A stretch of DNA of 64,000 bases. It comes from Candidatus Endomicrobium procryptotermitis. GTDB lineage: Bacteria > Elusimicrobiota > Endomicrobiia > Endomicrobiales > Endomicrobiaceae. Below are positions 27,756 to 37,000 of the stretch, one piece after another (the first letter of the stretch is position 1; every line of letters begins with the position of its first letter). Below the pieces are notes generated by a model, which was not told the DNA's origin, did no database searches, and worked only from the letters and a program-made list of their open reading frames with translations. Position numbers and translations under genes: made by a program. The stretch is taken from positions 1 through 64,000 of the forward strand of contig JAITIP010000036.1 in NCBI GenBank assembly GCA_031279415.1. Reading direction: 5' to 3'.

Positions 27756-28472
27756 TTATAAAAGATGTTCCAGAAGGAAAACTATAAGCACTCCGATGAA
27801 AAGCATAGAAGGGGCAAGCCTGTTTTTACATTTATGTGTTTCTGGTATTAAATCTGAAGCGGCAATAAAAATGAAAGAACCAGAAGCTGTGCCCAGCAAA
27901 GCTCCCAGCACCGCAGGCGATATGCTTTTAAATAAAATTATTCCCAAAAATGTTCCTATAGGCGTAAATGCCGCTGTAAGAAATGAAAAAGTTAAAATTT
28001 TCTTTTTTGAAGCACCGCTGTGAAGTAAAATTCCCGAAATCGTGATTCCGTCAGGAAGTTTATGTAAAAGCACGGCAAACGTTGTCAAAATTCCAAGTCC
28101 GGCGCCGGCTTCAAAGCCTACGGCTATAATGAGTCCGTCAAGAAGAGAATGAAAAGAAAGTCCTATTACGGAAGTTATTCCAATATTTGAATGCGTTTTG
28201 CAGTCTTGATCATCATGGCATGGATGAAAAAGTATTACAAACTGCAAAAAAAACATTATCAAAAAACCAAGAAGTGTAAAAAGCAGCGCGTTCACATCTA
28301 TTTCTATTGCTTCGGGAATTAAATGCGTGAAAGCGATTGTCAGCATTATGCCAGCGGCAAAATTGATTATTAATATTGAATTTTTTTCAGACCACTTATG
28401 AAATTTTAAAACTAAAAAAGCGCCAAGCATTGCGGCGCAAGCAGCCAACAAAGAAGAAATTATCTCTTTCAT
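27756..28472 (-). CDS. ZIP family divalent metal transporter
   Basis: This 238-residue inner-membrane protein has about eight helices. Helix IV/V carries the metal-site pattern S-F-H-S-L-L-D-G-L and H-K-L-P-D-G-I-T, with an earlier F-T-H-L-I-P-E-A in helix II, as in ZupT-like ZIP carriers. A short His/Asp-rich loop (H-P-C-H-D-D-Q-D-C) near residue 105-115 could bind metal. Family members import Zn2+ or Fe2+; the exact ion cannot be read from sequence. It stands alone after a tRNA gene. Confidence 0.88.
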   Translation of the reverse strand: MKEIISSLLAACAAMLGAFLVLKFHKWSEKNSILIINFAAGIMLTIAFTHLIPEAIEIDVNALLFTLLGFLIMFFLQFVILFHPCHDDQDCKTHSNIGITSVIGLSFHSLLDGLIIAVGFEAGAGLGILTTFAVLLHKLPDGITISGILLHSGASKKKILTFSFLTAAFTPIGTFLGIILFKSISPAVLGALLGTASGSFIFIAASDLIPETHKCKNRLAPSMLFIGVLIVFLLEHLL

Positions 28473-28864
28473 GTTTTTCTCCGTTTATAAATATAGAAAA
28501 TATTATAATAAAAAAGACCGCTGTTTAAAAGTTTAGAGTGGCTTCCACAAGTTCAACATGCTAATGCAGCAGTGTTATGGTAAAGGAGATATATCCCTAT
28601 TTAGATTAAAGAATTTCCTATTTGAAAACAGACGGCTGTTAAAAATTAAAGATCTGTGAAGCCTTAAATAATTATAATCAAATTGTTTTTGTTTAACAAA
28701 TTTTCACAAGCCGTCAAAATTGTTAGAAAGTTCATTGTTATCACCCCTTTTTTATTATATTTAAGAAAGTGACCTTTCTATTTTGACCTTAACGAGAAAA
28801 TTGATTTAATATTACTATTTTGATAGAATTATATTTTAATTAGTTCAAAAATTGAAAAGCAGAG
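28473..28864. promoter_or_regulatory. Divergent intergenic region with candidate argF promoter
   Basis: No gene is seen in these 392 bases. Toward argF, TTGACC at 28783-28788 is followed 18 bases later by TAATAT. The 16-mer CTATTTTGACCTTAAC at 28778-28793, which contains this -35 element, is identical to 21323-21338 upstream of ispF. A purine-rich gap near 28500 separates the ZIP gene's start. Confidence 0.4.
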
Positions 28865-29800
28865 ATGATTATCATGGCAAAAAAAGACATTCTTTCAATT
28901 TATGATTTATCTGATAAAGAGATAAAACTGCTGCTAGATAAAGCGTTTGAACTTAAAAGCAAGAAAAAGCATCTTACGGATTTAACCGGAAAAACTTTAG
29001 GTCTTATTTTTGAAAAACCTTCTACAAGAACAATGGTTTCTTTCGCGGCCGCGATGGTACAGCTTGGCGGCTTTCCCATTTTTCTTAACGCACAAAACTT
29101 ACAGCGAAAAAGGGGAGAATCCATCCATGATACTTCTTTAGTGCTTTCAGGATATCTTAACGGCATTATGATAAGGGCCTTCAAACATTCCGATGTTGAA
29201 GAGTTTGCAAAATATTCTTCTATTCCCGTCATAAACGGTTTGACTGATTTTGAGCATCCGTGCCAGATTTTAGCTGATATAATGACTATAATGGAGCTTA
29301 ATAAAATAAAAACAGTTGAAGGACTTAAAAAAATTAAAATAGTTTTTATCGGAGACAGCAACAATGTGGCAAATTCAATGCTTGCGGTTTCCGCGGTTTT
29401 AGGACTTGATTTTACTCTAGTGTGCCCGAAAGAATATGCTCCTGAAAAGGTTTTGCTAAACAAAGCTTTGGAATATACCATAAAAACTGGCGCGGAAATA
29501 AAAATTTCAAGTGATATAAATGCCGCTAAAAACGCCGACGTGCTTTATACGGATGTCTGGATTTCTATGGGAGCAGAAGCCGAGGAAAAGAAAAGAAGAA
29601 AGGCTTTCGCCTCGTATCAGATAAATGCCGAACTTCTAAAAAAGGCTTCTTCGAAATGCATAGTTTTGCATTGTCTACCCGCCGTAAGAGGAGAAGAAAT
29701 TACGGCGGAAATTATGAATAAATATGAGAACAGCATTTTTACTCAGGCTGAAAACAGGATGCATATGCAAAAAGCCGTATTGCTTCATTTATTAAAGTGA
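28865..29800 (+). CDS. argF: Ornithine carbamoyltransferase
   Basis: This 311-residue enzyme forms citrulline from ornithine and carbamoyl phosphate. It shows the carbamoyl-phosphate loop E-K-P-S-T-R-T (followed by M-V-S-F, where R-V-S-F is usual), the H-P-C-Q-I-L-A-D segment, D-V-W-I-S-M-G in the ornithine-binding SMG loop and H-C-L-P-A-V-R-G-E-E (usual form H-C-L-P-A-H-R). Both substitutions are near the active site but spare the catalytic Cys and Arg. Starts at 28865 or 28874 are both possible. No other arginine gene is in the window. It may serve biosynthesis or arginine breakdown. Confidence 0.93.
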   Translation: MIIMAKKDILSIYDLSDKEIKLLLDKAFELKSKKKHLTDLTGKTLGLIFEKPSTRTMVSFAAAMVQLGGFPIFLNAQNLQRKRGESIHDTSLVLSGYLNGIMIRAFKHSDVEEFAKYSSIPVINGLTDFEHPCQILADIMTIMELNKIKTVEGLKKIKIVFIGDSNNVANSMLAVSAVLGLDFTLVCPKEYAPEKVLLNKALEYTIKTGAEIKISSDINAAKNADVLYTDVWISMGAEAEEKKRRKAFASYQINAELLKKASSKCIVLHCLPAVRGEEITAEIMNKYENSIFTQAENRMHMQKAVLLHLLK

Positions 29801-29914
29801 CAAAAGATTTTCCCGCTTGCAAAAATTTTAAATAAGGAACACATTAAATATATCAAGGCAAATAAAAGCTCTGCTTTGCCGTACGGTTTTATGCCTGCAA
29901 TTCCTTTTCATAGC

Positions 29915-30259
29915 ATGAAAAAATCAAAATATATTATTGTTTTTGTAACTGTTCCGGACAAAACAACAGCGGGCAATATCGTAAAAAACGTTTTAAAGAA
30001 AAAACTTGCCGCTTGCGTAAACATAATAAAAAATACGGAATCTTTTTACTGGTGGAAAGGTAAAATAGAACATTCCAAAGAAATTCTTCTCATAATGAAA
30101 ACGGTCAAATCGAAGTTTACCATTTTAGAAAAACATATAAAAGACATCCATCCTTACGAAGTGCCCGAAATAATTTCTTCGGAAATATCCGATGCAAACA
30201 AAGATTATCTTGATTGGATAGAAAACAATGCAGGACAAGATAGCATTATATTGGAATAA
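29915..30259 (+). CDS. cutA: CutA-like protein
   Basis: This 114-residue protein of the CutA trimer family shows V-F-V-T-V-P-D-K-T-T-A, L-A-A-C-V-N-I-I, the Y-W-W-K-G-K-I-E strand and H-P-Y-E-V-P-E-I. CutA is linked to divalent-metal tolerance in E. coli, but its general role (a PII-like fold) is unsettled. I use ATG 29915, where homology starts. Upstream, an in-frame TTG at 29876 would add 13 atypical residues and neither has a strong ribosome site. Its end overlaps the next gene by 32 bases. Confidence 0.88.
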   Translation: MKKSKYIIVFVTVPDKTTAGNIVKNVLKKKLAACVNIIKNTESFYWWKGKIEHSKEILLIMKTVKSKFTILEKHIKDIHPYEVPEIISSEISDANKDYLDWIENNAGQDSIILE

Positions 30260-31220
30260 ACAAGGCGGTAAAGTTTTTTGTGAGCTGTGTCCTCACGAAT
30301 GTATTCTTGTGCATGGGAAGTTCGGCATATGCAATGCACGACAAAATATTAAAAACGTCCTCATTTCAAAATCTTACGGAGTGATTTCTACGATAAATAT
30401 CGATCCTATTGAAAAAAAGCCGCTGTATCATTTTTATCCGGGAAGCACAACATTGTCTTTCGGAAGTTTTGGCTGTAATCTGAAATGCGGTTTTTGCCAA
30501 AATTACGTAATTGCCCGCGCAAAACCATCGGAAAATATTAAGTTGTCTCCGGAAGACGCCATATATTTTGCCGTAGAAAAAAATGCAAAACTTTTATCAT
30601 ATACTTACAATGAACCTTTAACAAATTATGAATGGGTTCTTGAACTGGCCAAACTTGCCGCAAGAAAGAACATGCACAATATTTTAGTGACAAATGGCTA
30701 TATAAAAGAAGCACCTCTTGAAAAGCTGGCTGATTATATTGCTGCTGCGAATATAGATTTAAAAGCGTATGATGACGGTTTTTACAACAGACATTGCAGT
30801 GGCACGCTTAGTCAGGTTTTAAAATCAATCGAGATTTTATATAAATTAAAAGTACATATAGAAATAACAAACCTTGTTATAGATGCCGAAAACAGTGATA
30901 GACAACATTTTCTGCAGATGCTTAACTTTATCTCAAGTTTAAGCGATGAGATACCACTTCATCTGTCAAGGTATTTTCCGAACAATAATTTTGTGCTGCC
31001 GCAAACGAGAAAAGAAACTTTAATTAATTTGTATAAAATTGCAAAAAACAAACTTAAACATGTTTATATAGGTAATTATGATGATTGCAAATATGGTTCC
31101 ACATACTGTAAAAATTGTGGTTTTTGCATTATTGAAAGAAACGGATATAATATTAAAATAAATTGTAAAAATCCGGCCTTTTGTCCACAATGTATGACAA
31201 GAACTAATATAATAATATGA
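30228..31220 (+). CDS. AmmeMemoRadiSam-type radical SAM enzyme (AmrS-like)
   Basis: This 330-residue radical SAM protein is related to pyruvate formate-lyase activators. It has an N-terminal cysteine group (C18, C21, C25, C35), the cluster motif C83-N-L-K-C87-G-F-C90, Y-N-E-P-L-T and the I-D-L-K-A-Y segment, then a C-terminal Cys-rich tail (C-K-N-C-G-F-C, C-P-Q-C). It matches the AmrS family found with AMMECR1 and Memo homologues. Neither partner is encoded next to it here. The reaction is not known. It overlaps cutA by 32 bases and maf by 4, so these are cotranslated. Confidence 0.82.
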   Translation: MQDKIALYWNKQGGKVFCELCPHECILVHGKFGICNARQNIKNVLISKSYGVISTINIDPIEKKPLYHFYPGSTTLSFGSFGCNLKCGFCQNYVIARAKPSENIKLSPEDAIYFAVEKNAKLLSYTYNEPLTNYEWVLELAKLAARKNMHNILVTNGYIKEAPLEKLADYIAAANIDLKAYDDGFYNRHCSGTLSQVLKSIEILYKLKVHIEITNLVIDAENSDRQHFLQMLNFISSLSDEIPLHLSRYFPNNNFVLPQTRKETLINLYKIAKNKLKHVYIGNYDDCKYGSTYCKNCGFCIIERNGYNIKINCKNPAFCPQCMTRTNIII

Positions 31221-31792
31221 AAAAACAAATAATATTGGCATCTGCATCTGCAAGAAGAATCTCTTTACTGAAAGAGTGGGGATTAATTTTTGAGGTTATT
31301 CCCAGCACAATAAACGAAGACACAAAATTTGTAAGACCTTCTTATATAGTAAGAGATATTTCATATAGAAAAGGCAGCGACATAGCTTCTAAACAAAACG
31401 GCGGTTTAATTCTTGCCGCAGATACAATAGTGGTTTTAAATGGAAAAATTATTGGAAAACCAAAAGATGAAAAAGAATCCGAGACGATTATAAGGCAGTT
31501 AAACGGCAGCCTGCATAAAGTTTATACAGGAGTAACTATAATAGACAATACAACAAAAAAGAAATCTGTGTTTTACGATTGTGCTATCGTAAAAATGAAA
31601 AAGCTGCCTGAAAACAAACTCAGATATCTTTTTGGAAAACATATGGATAAGGCAGGAGCATATGCTGTTCAAGATAAAAATGATGATTTTGTAGAAAAAA
31701 TATATGGCGATTATTATACGGTAGTTGGTCTTCCATATGAAAAACTTTTCAAAAAATTACTTCAATTCGGCATTAAACTCAAATCTGTTTAA
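31217..31792 (+). CDS. maf: Maf-like nucleotide pyrophosphatase
   Basis: This 191-residue protein of the Maf/YhdE family hydrolyses dTTP, UTP or modified nucleotides to monophosphates. It shows the N-terminal L-A-S-A-S-A-R-R-I-S-L-L, the central A-A-D-T-I-V-V-L and G-K-P-K-D metal/substrate motifs, and K-A-G-A-Y-A-V-Q-D. Overlap of four bases with the radical SAM gene (ATGA). Its 3' end overlaps by 14 bases with the converging SurA-N-like gene, a compact convergent junction with no room for a separate terminator. Confidence 0.92.
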   Translation: MKKQIILASASARRISLLKEWGLIFEVIPSTINEDTKFVRPSYIVRDISYRKGSDIASKQNGGLILAADTIVVLNGKIIGKPKDEKESETIIRQLNGSLHKVYTGVTIIDNTTKKKSVFYDCAIVKMKKLPENKLRYLFGKHMDKAGAYAVQDKNDDFVEKIYGDYYTVVGLPYEKLFKKLLQFGIKLKSV

Positions 31793-32456
31793 AAATAGAA
31801 TCGTTAGTTACTATTTTTGAATGACTTATAATGAAAAAATACCATTCGCTTAATATCATATTCACTTTATTGTGCATAAACTCTTCTCTTGTCATTTTAA
31901 TGCCGTCAGCCTCAGCTGCTTCGTATTCTGAATCGCTTACTTTTATTGCAGATGCCAAAAGTAATTTTAATTTTTCCGCTGCAATTCGTTTCTTTCTCAT
32001 CGTCTCATAATCTTTAGGAGACATTTTTATCGAATTAAGAAATGAATAATAAATATTTGCGTCAAACTGATTCTGAGTATTTCTAAACATCGCAGAACTT
32101 TGTATGTCATTTTTCAGCTCCGCATCTGATACTATTATTTTATAGCCAAGAGATTGCTGGTAAAACAGTTCATCTTGTACTATTGCCTGCATTGTTTTGA
32201 TTTTTATTTGTTCAAGCTGCTCCGGCAGCGTTGCAGCGGATTGGTTTTCAGCATTTCTGTACATGTCTACGGAAGCCGTATATATCGAAGAAAAAAACTT
32301 TAATGTAACTTTTGTGCCGTTTATATTAACGGCCGTATCAAAATCTTTTGTCGGTCCAAAAAAATATACGCCGAAACCCATAAAAGTACCACCGATAAAG
32401 GCCACAATAGTTATGATAAAAATTTTACGCATATGTTTTCTTAAAAAATTCATCAT
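31779..32456 (-). CDS. SurA/PpiD N-terminal-like periplasmic protein without PPIase domain
   Basis: This 225-residue protein has one membrane segment (about 12-35) and a helical chaperone-like part: V-N-I-N-G-T-K-V-T near residue 43 and the pattern A-I-V-Q-D-E-L-F-Y-Q-Q-S-L-G followed by V-S-D-A-E-L, both typical of SurA_N/PpiD proteins. The parvulin domain that normally follows is absent. It overlaps the bactofilin gene by 4 bases, so it is coupled to that shape module. A role as a tethered chaperone for envelope proteins is inferred. Confidence 0.72.
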   Translation of the reverse strand: MMNFLRKHMRKIFIITIVAFIGGTFMGFGVYFFGPTKDFDTAVNINGTKVTLKFFSSIYTASVDMYRNAENQSAATLPEQLEQIKIKTMQAIVQDELFYQQSLGYKIIVSDAELKNDIQSSAMFRNTQNQFDANIYYSFLNSIKMSPKDYETMRKKRIAAEKLKLLLASAIKVSDSEYEAAEADGIKMTREEFMHNKVNMILSEWYFFIISHSKIVTNDSIFKQI

Positions 32457-32836
32457 TTTGTTTCTTCTCCGCTTTTGTCGTTGTCATCGGATTTAAACAT
32501 TTGGCTTTTTCCTTCAAAAAAAGCGCCTTCTGCTATTGTCAGGATATTTGTCGAAATATCACCCAGCATTTTTGCTTTTGGAAGAATTTCTATTCCTTCA
32601 GGCGCCTTTATATTTCCTTTAACCGTTCCTCCTACCATAACTATTTCCGCGTTTATATTACCTTCAATCAAAGCTTCCGCACCCACTAAAACACCTGCCG
32701 TAGTTTCGATATTTCCCACAATTTTTCCATCGATCCTTATGGTGCGGTCGGTTTTAATATTTCCTTCAAATACAGCATTTGCACCCACAAGCGTTTCTAC
32801 GCTGTCAAGCAAACTTTTTGAGTTTTTTTTCGTCAT
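32453..32836 (-). CDS. Bactofilin
   Basis: This 127-residue cytoskeletal protein of the bactofilin (DUF583) family has a central right-handed beta-helix core from about residue 15 to 110, with repeated G-x-I/V-x-G-N-I-x units (G-K-I-V-G-N-I-E, G-T-V-K-G-N-I-K), flanked by short polar tails. Bactofilins polymerise at the membrane and position cell-wall enzymes. It overlaps the M23 peptidase gene by 32 bases, a pairing known from shape modules such as Helicobacter CcmA with Csd peptidases. Confidence 0.93.
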   Translation of the reverse strand: MTKKNSKSLLDSVETLVGANAVFEGNIKTDRTIRIDGKIVGNIETTAGVLVGAEALIEGNINAEIVMVGGTVKGNIKAPEGIEILPKAKMLGDISTNILTIAEGAFFEGKSQMFKSDDNDKSGEETK

Positions 32837-33818
32837 ACCTGTTCCTTTCCGATTGAGTATAAAAATAGTCTGATAAATATGAGACTGGATTTACCGGCTT
32901 TCCTTTATAATGCACTTCATAATGTACATGAGACCCTGTTGCCGACCCCGTGCTTCCCATTTTTGCAATAACATCGCCCCTGCGCACATATTGTCCGGAT
33001 TTAACTAACAGCTTAGCATTATGAGCATAAGCCGTTCTATAATTGTATCCGTGATCAATAACGGTTATATATCCATAACCAGACTGCCAGCCTGCAAAAA
33101 TAACTTTGCCATTTGCTGTAACACATACAGGAGTGTTTTTTTCATTCGCTATATCAATCCCGGAATGGAAATCTTTTGTTTTAAAAAAAGGATTGAATCT
33201 GAAACCAAAAGGGGAAGAAATTTTACCTTCAGCTGGCCATCCCCTAGGGATAGCCATAAACAGCGACTTTTGATAATTTATATGAGACATTATTTCGCTA
33301 TAGCTGCTTTGAATATAATTGTATTGTTGATTTATCTTATAAGTTTGCTCCGTAAGAAATTTGTAATCTATTTGATTTATCCTGCCAGAAAGAATCACCG
33401 ACAAAGCATTTGCCTGCGCCGCTGACGGCCCGCCCTCTCCAAGATTCTGCGGTATATCTTCTTCTATAATTGACTTTTTAGAATTTAGAGAAAGAAGCGA
33501 ACGAATTTTGTCATCATTATTTTGAACTCTTTCAATAAGGTTTTTTGTTTTTTCAAGCTGATTGGCAAAAAACAAAAGCCTCATCTGCATGATTTTTTTG
33601 TCGGCCTTTGTTTTGATGTAATCTATATGCTGACTGACAAGATATCCCGACCAAAGCGTAAGAGATGTCCATGATATCATAAAAATACCAAAAAATAACA
33701 CAGATATACTTAATTTCAACGGTCTTATTTTGCCATGAGGAATAAGCATAATTGTTATTTTTCTTTTTAATTCTTTTCGTATTTTTGAAAAAATTTGCAT
33801 ATTGGAAAATGGTATCAT
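32805..33818 (-). CDS. Membrane-anchored M23 peptidoglycan endopeptidase
   Basis: This 337-residue protein has an N-terminal anchor (about residues 35-60), a coiled-coil-prone stretch (70-170), then an M23/LytM domain. The zinc and catalytic residues are visible: H218-S-G-I-D222, A-Y-A-H and H-V-H-Y-E near residue 298. It should cut peptide crosslinks in peptidoglycan. The start could be ATG 33818 or the second Met six codons later; neither changes the domains. Overlap with bactofilin suggests one shape-control operon: M23 - bactofilin - SurA-N-like. Confidence 0.92.
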   Translation of the reverse strand: MIPFSNMQIFSKIRKELKRKITIMLIPHGKIRPLKLSISVLFFGIFMISWTSLTLWSGYLVSQHIDYIKTKADKKIMQMRLLFFANQLEKTKNLIERVQNNDDKIRSLLSLNSKKSIIEEDIPQNLGEGGPSAAQANALSVILSGRINQIDYKFLTEQTYKINQQYNYIQSSYSEIMSHINYQKSLFMAIPRGWPAEGKISSPFGFRFNPFFKTKDFHSGIDIANEKNTPVCVTANGKVIFAGWQSGYGYITVIDHGYNYRTAYAHNAKLLVKSGQYVRRGDVIAKMGSTGSATGSHVHYEVHYKGKPVNPVSYLSDYFYTQSERNRYDEKKLKKFA

Positions 33819-33917
33819 TAAAAAAAATTGCTGTCAAGATGATTTTTGTCAACTCTCAAAAAGAATCATAAAACGATTAAAACTAAAAAAATCTTTTCAA
33901 TATTTTATTAAAATGGA

Positions 33918-33955
33918 TTGACAAAAATTTATTATAAATGTTATATTAATCTAAC
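33918..33955 (+). promoter_or_regulatory. Promoter of the 1276-aa gene, shared 20-nt core
   Basis: TTGACA at 33918-33923 is followed after 18 bases by TATATT (33942-33947), or after 17 by TTATAT. The 20-mer AAATGTTATATTAATCTAAC at 33936-33955 recurs exactly on the minus strand at 39950-39969 in front of the porin. It gives a leader of about 115-120 nt. Confidence 0.65.
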
Positions 33956-34075
33956 TAATCTTAAAATATGATGCCTTTTTTCAAAAATGAAATAAAAAAG
34001 AGAAAAAAGTGATATTTTTTAAGATATTTAATTTTATATTAAACTAAATAATTTAAATGAGGCTAATAAATATTT

Positions 34076-37000
34076 ATGATTACAAAAAAATATGTAAGAA
34101 AACTTGTTTTATTTAGTGTTTTAAATTCATTTTTGCTAACTTTTGTTTTTTGTGATTTTGTATATGCAAAAAATGTAAAGAAGCTTGACAACATTGAAAA
34201 AATGGTTGAAAATTCAATGTTAATTGACAGCAGTTATTATGACAGTAATACTCTTATTATTCATATCCTAGATTCCCATAGCGATTATGAAGCGCAAAGA
34301 AAAATATCGGACATAATAGATTTTTACGATAAAAAAAAGCAAATAGAAAAAATATTTGTTGAAGGTGCTCCTTTGGGAAAAGTAAATTTGAATTTATTTA
34401 AAAGTATTGATGAAAATCTTAAAAAAAGTATTTTGGACAAAATGCTTTCTGAAGCGCAGATAGGAGCATGTGAGTATTATGCCTCTTATAATAATAGAGA
34501 CATTCTTTTTGGTATGGAGGACAATGATTTATATAATAAAAACCTGAGACTTATACAAAATATGTTATCGTTATACAAAGAGAGTGAAGCTTTTTTTAAA
34601 AATATTTCTGAAAAAATTGAAGTGTTAAAAAAAATTCATATGTCTGGTTCTTTTTTTGATATTGATAAGGCAATTGAAGAAGAAAATATAAATTCATATT
34701 CAAAAATAAAGGCATTTTTAAAAAAGGACGACAGTTTTGACGAAACTTTATATAAAGATTTTTTTACTTATTTATATTCAAAAGAACAAAGAGAAAAAAT
34801 CGATTATAAGTCCGCCATTAAAGAAATATCCTCTTTAAACAAGTATTTAAACTCAAAAATGTCTTACGGTAAATATATGAGAGTCAGCGATTTAATTTCC
34901 AATTCCGATGATAAAAACTCCTTAGCCGAAGCTTATAAAATAATAACTAAAAACGCTCCTGATGCCGAAAAATTTTTTCCACTAATAATGGAGATTTTCA
35001 GAATAAATTATGTCAACCTTAATTTGAATCCTTATGACGTTTACTTACAAAAACAATCGTTAAAGAAGCACATTGTCGAACGATTTGCTTCCAAAGAAGA
35101 AAAAGATATTATGTATCTTGCAGACATGGTCGAATCGCTAAAACAGATATATTCGCTCGGCATAACAAGAACAGATTTGCTTAATTTTATAAATACTAGA
35201 AACAATATCAAAGAAATAAGCGCAAAATACATGAATATAGCTGAAAGCAATACTCTTGTATATTTAGCGGAAAATAAAATTACCGACCTTATATATTTTA
35301 ATAATCTTCAAAGAGATTTGATTTTTTTCAATGCAGTTAAAGATGCAATAAATTCTGAGAAAAGCGGAAAAATAGGAAGCGCCGGCATATCAGGTATAAA
35401 TGATTTTTCTAATGTTTTTGTAGTTGTTACAGGCGGGTTTCATTTGGAATTTACGGATTTTTTAAGAAAAAATAAAATATCATATTTAAGTATAGCCCCC
35501 AAAATCGAAAAAAAATCCGATAGAACGCAGTATTTAGATGCGATTAATTTTCCGGGAAGAATCGGCAGCAAAAATATTACCTTTGAGCATTCTGCCTTTG
35601 CTCCGCCTCTTTTAAATGCCGTAACTAGTAATGAGAATGAACCTTTGAAAGGGAAAATAATAAAAAATATAATACAGGCTTGGGTTTCGACCGCACAAGA
35701 ATCGGGAGTATCTAAAGAAGATGTTTATGCGGATATGCTCGATTGGCTCATAAAAAATGGAATAAGCGAGAGCGATATAAAAAATATAGAAGAACTTTCT
35801 TTTCTGGCGGCAATGCTGCAAGAGCAAAGGATAAAGGCAGAAGAAAAAAATGTCGAAAAACAAGAACCGCAGACAAAAGCTCCCAACATAAGCGAAACAA
35901 ATGCCAAGCCTGAAAAAAAATCGATTTTTACAAAAATAAAAGGAAATCTTAAAGCTAAATTTCTCAGATGGAATTTTCCTGAGATTGCCGCAGCTAATGC
36001 TGTTTTTAAATCCGCGAAATCATATCAGGAGTTAGTGAATATAATCAGAAATCTTAAAAAAGTGAATACCATTGAATTTGATATAAAGCGCGAAGGATCA
36101 GACTTTTATATTGAATGCAGCAAAGGTTTTAAGGTTTCAATAGATGAAGCGCTTAATATAGTTGAGAAATTCGCAAAAAAGAAAAGTAAAACCAATATTA
36201 TATTAAACTTTGATAAAAGCATTGACAGTGACTCCGGCAGGATTCTCGGATTTACGCTTAAAATAAAGAATAAATTCATAATAATCAGCAGTAATAAAGA
36301 GTTTGCAGCTTCTGTCGATTCAGCCGTATACAAAAATGTAAGCATGGTTTACAAGATGCCTTCTGGTCTAAGCGCAGAGGATGCTCTTGAAGAAATAGAA
36401 AATATCACGGCAGCGGGTATTTTTGGATTGCATATCGATAAAAGTATTTTTGATTCGGTAGGTGTATACCTGTTTTCCATAAAACATCACGGCAAATATC
36501 TTGATCTGTATATTCAGGACGGAAAGGTCGATGAGCAATACAGTGATTTTATATTTGAGGGCAGAGGCAAAACTATTCTGATATCTTCTGAACCCGCAAC
36601 ACATCTGGAACAAAAGAAAAGATCTCTGGCAGCACACAGAAATATTTCAGCAGCACTTTTTATACATCTTGTTGTAGGTTTTGAATTTTTTGCTTCTTTC
36701 AGGAATGTGTATATTACTAAAGAACTAGGGTATGAAGCGTCATATTTAAGCATTATATTGGGATTATGTGCTTTACTTGCTGTTATGGGATCTCTTATAT
36801 CAAATTATCTAAGCAATTTATTCGGAAAGCGAAATGTTCTTATGGGCAACCTGTTTTTACATTGTGCGGGCGATGCTCTTTTACTTTTTGCGGGTGGGTC
36901 TCCTATATTACTCGGTTTTGCGTTGGGTGTTCCTGCCATGGCTGCTGCAGGAATAGGTGCTCTTTTTATACCATTTTTATATTCTTCACTTAAAACTATA

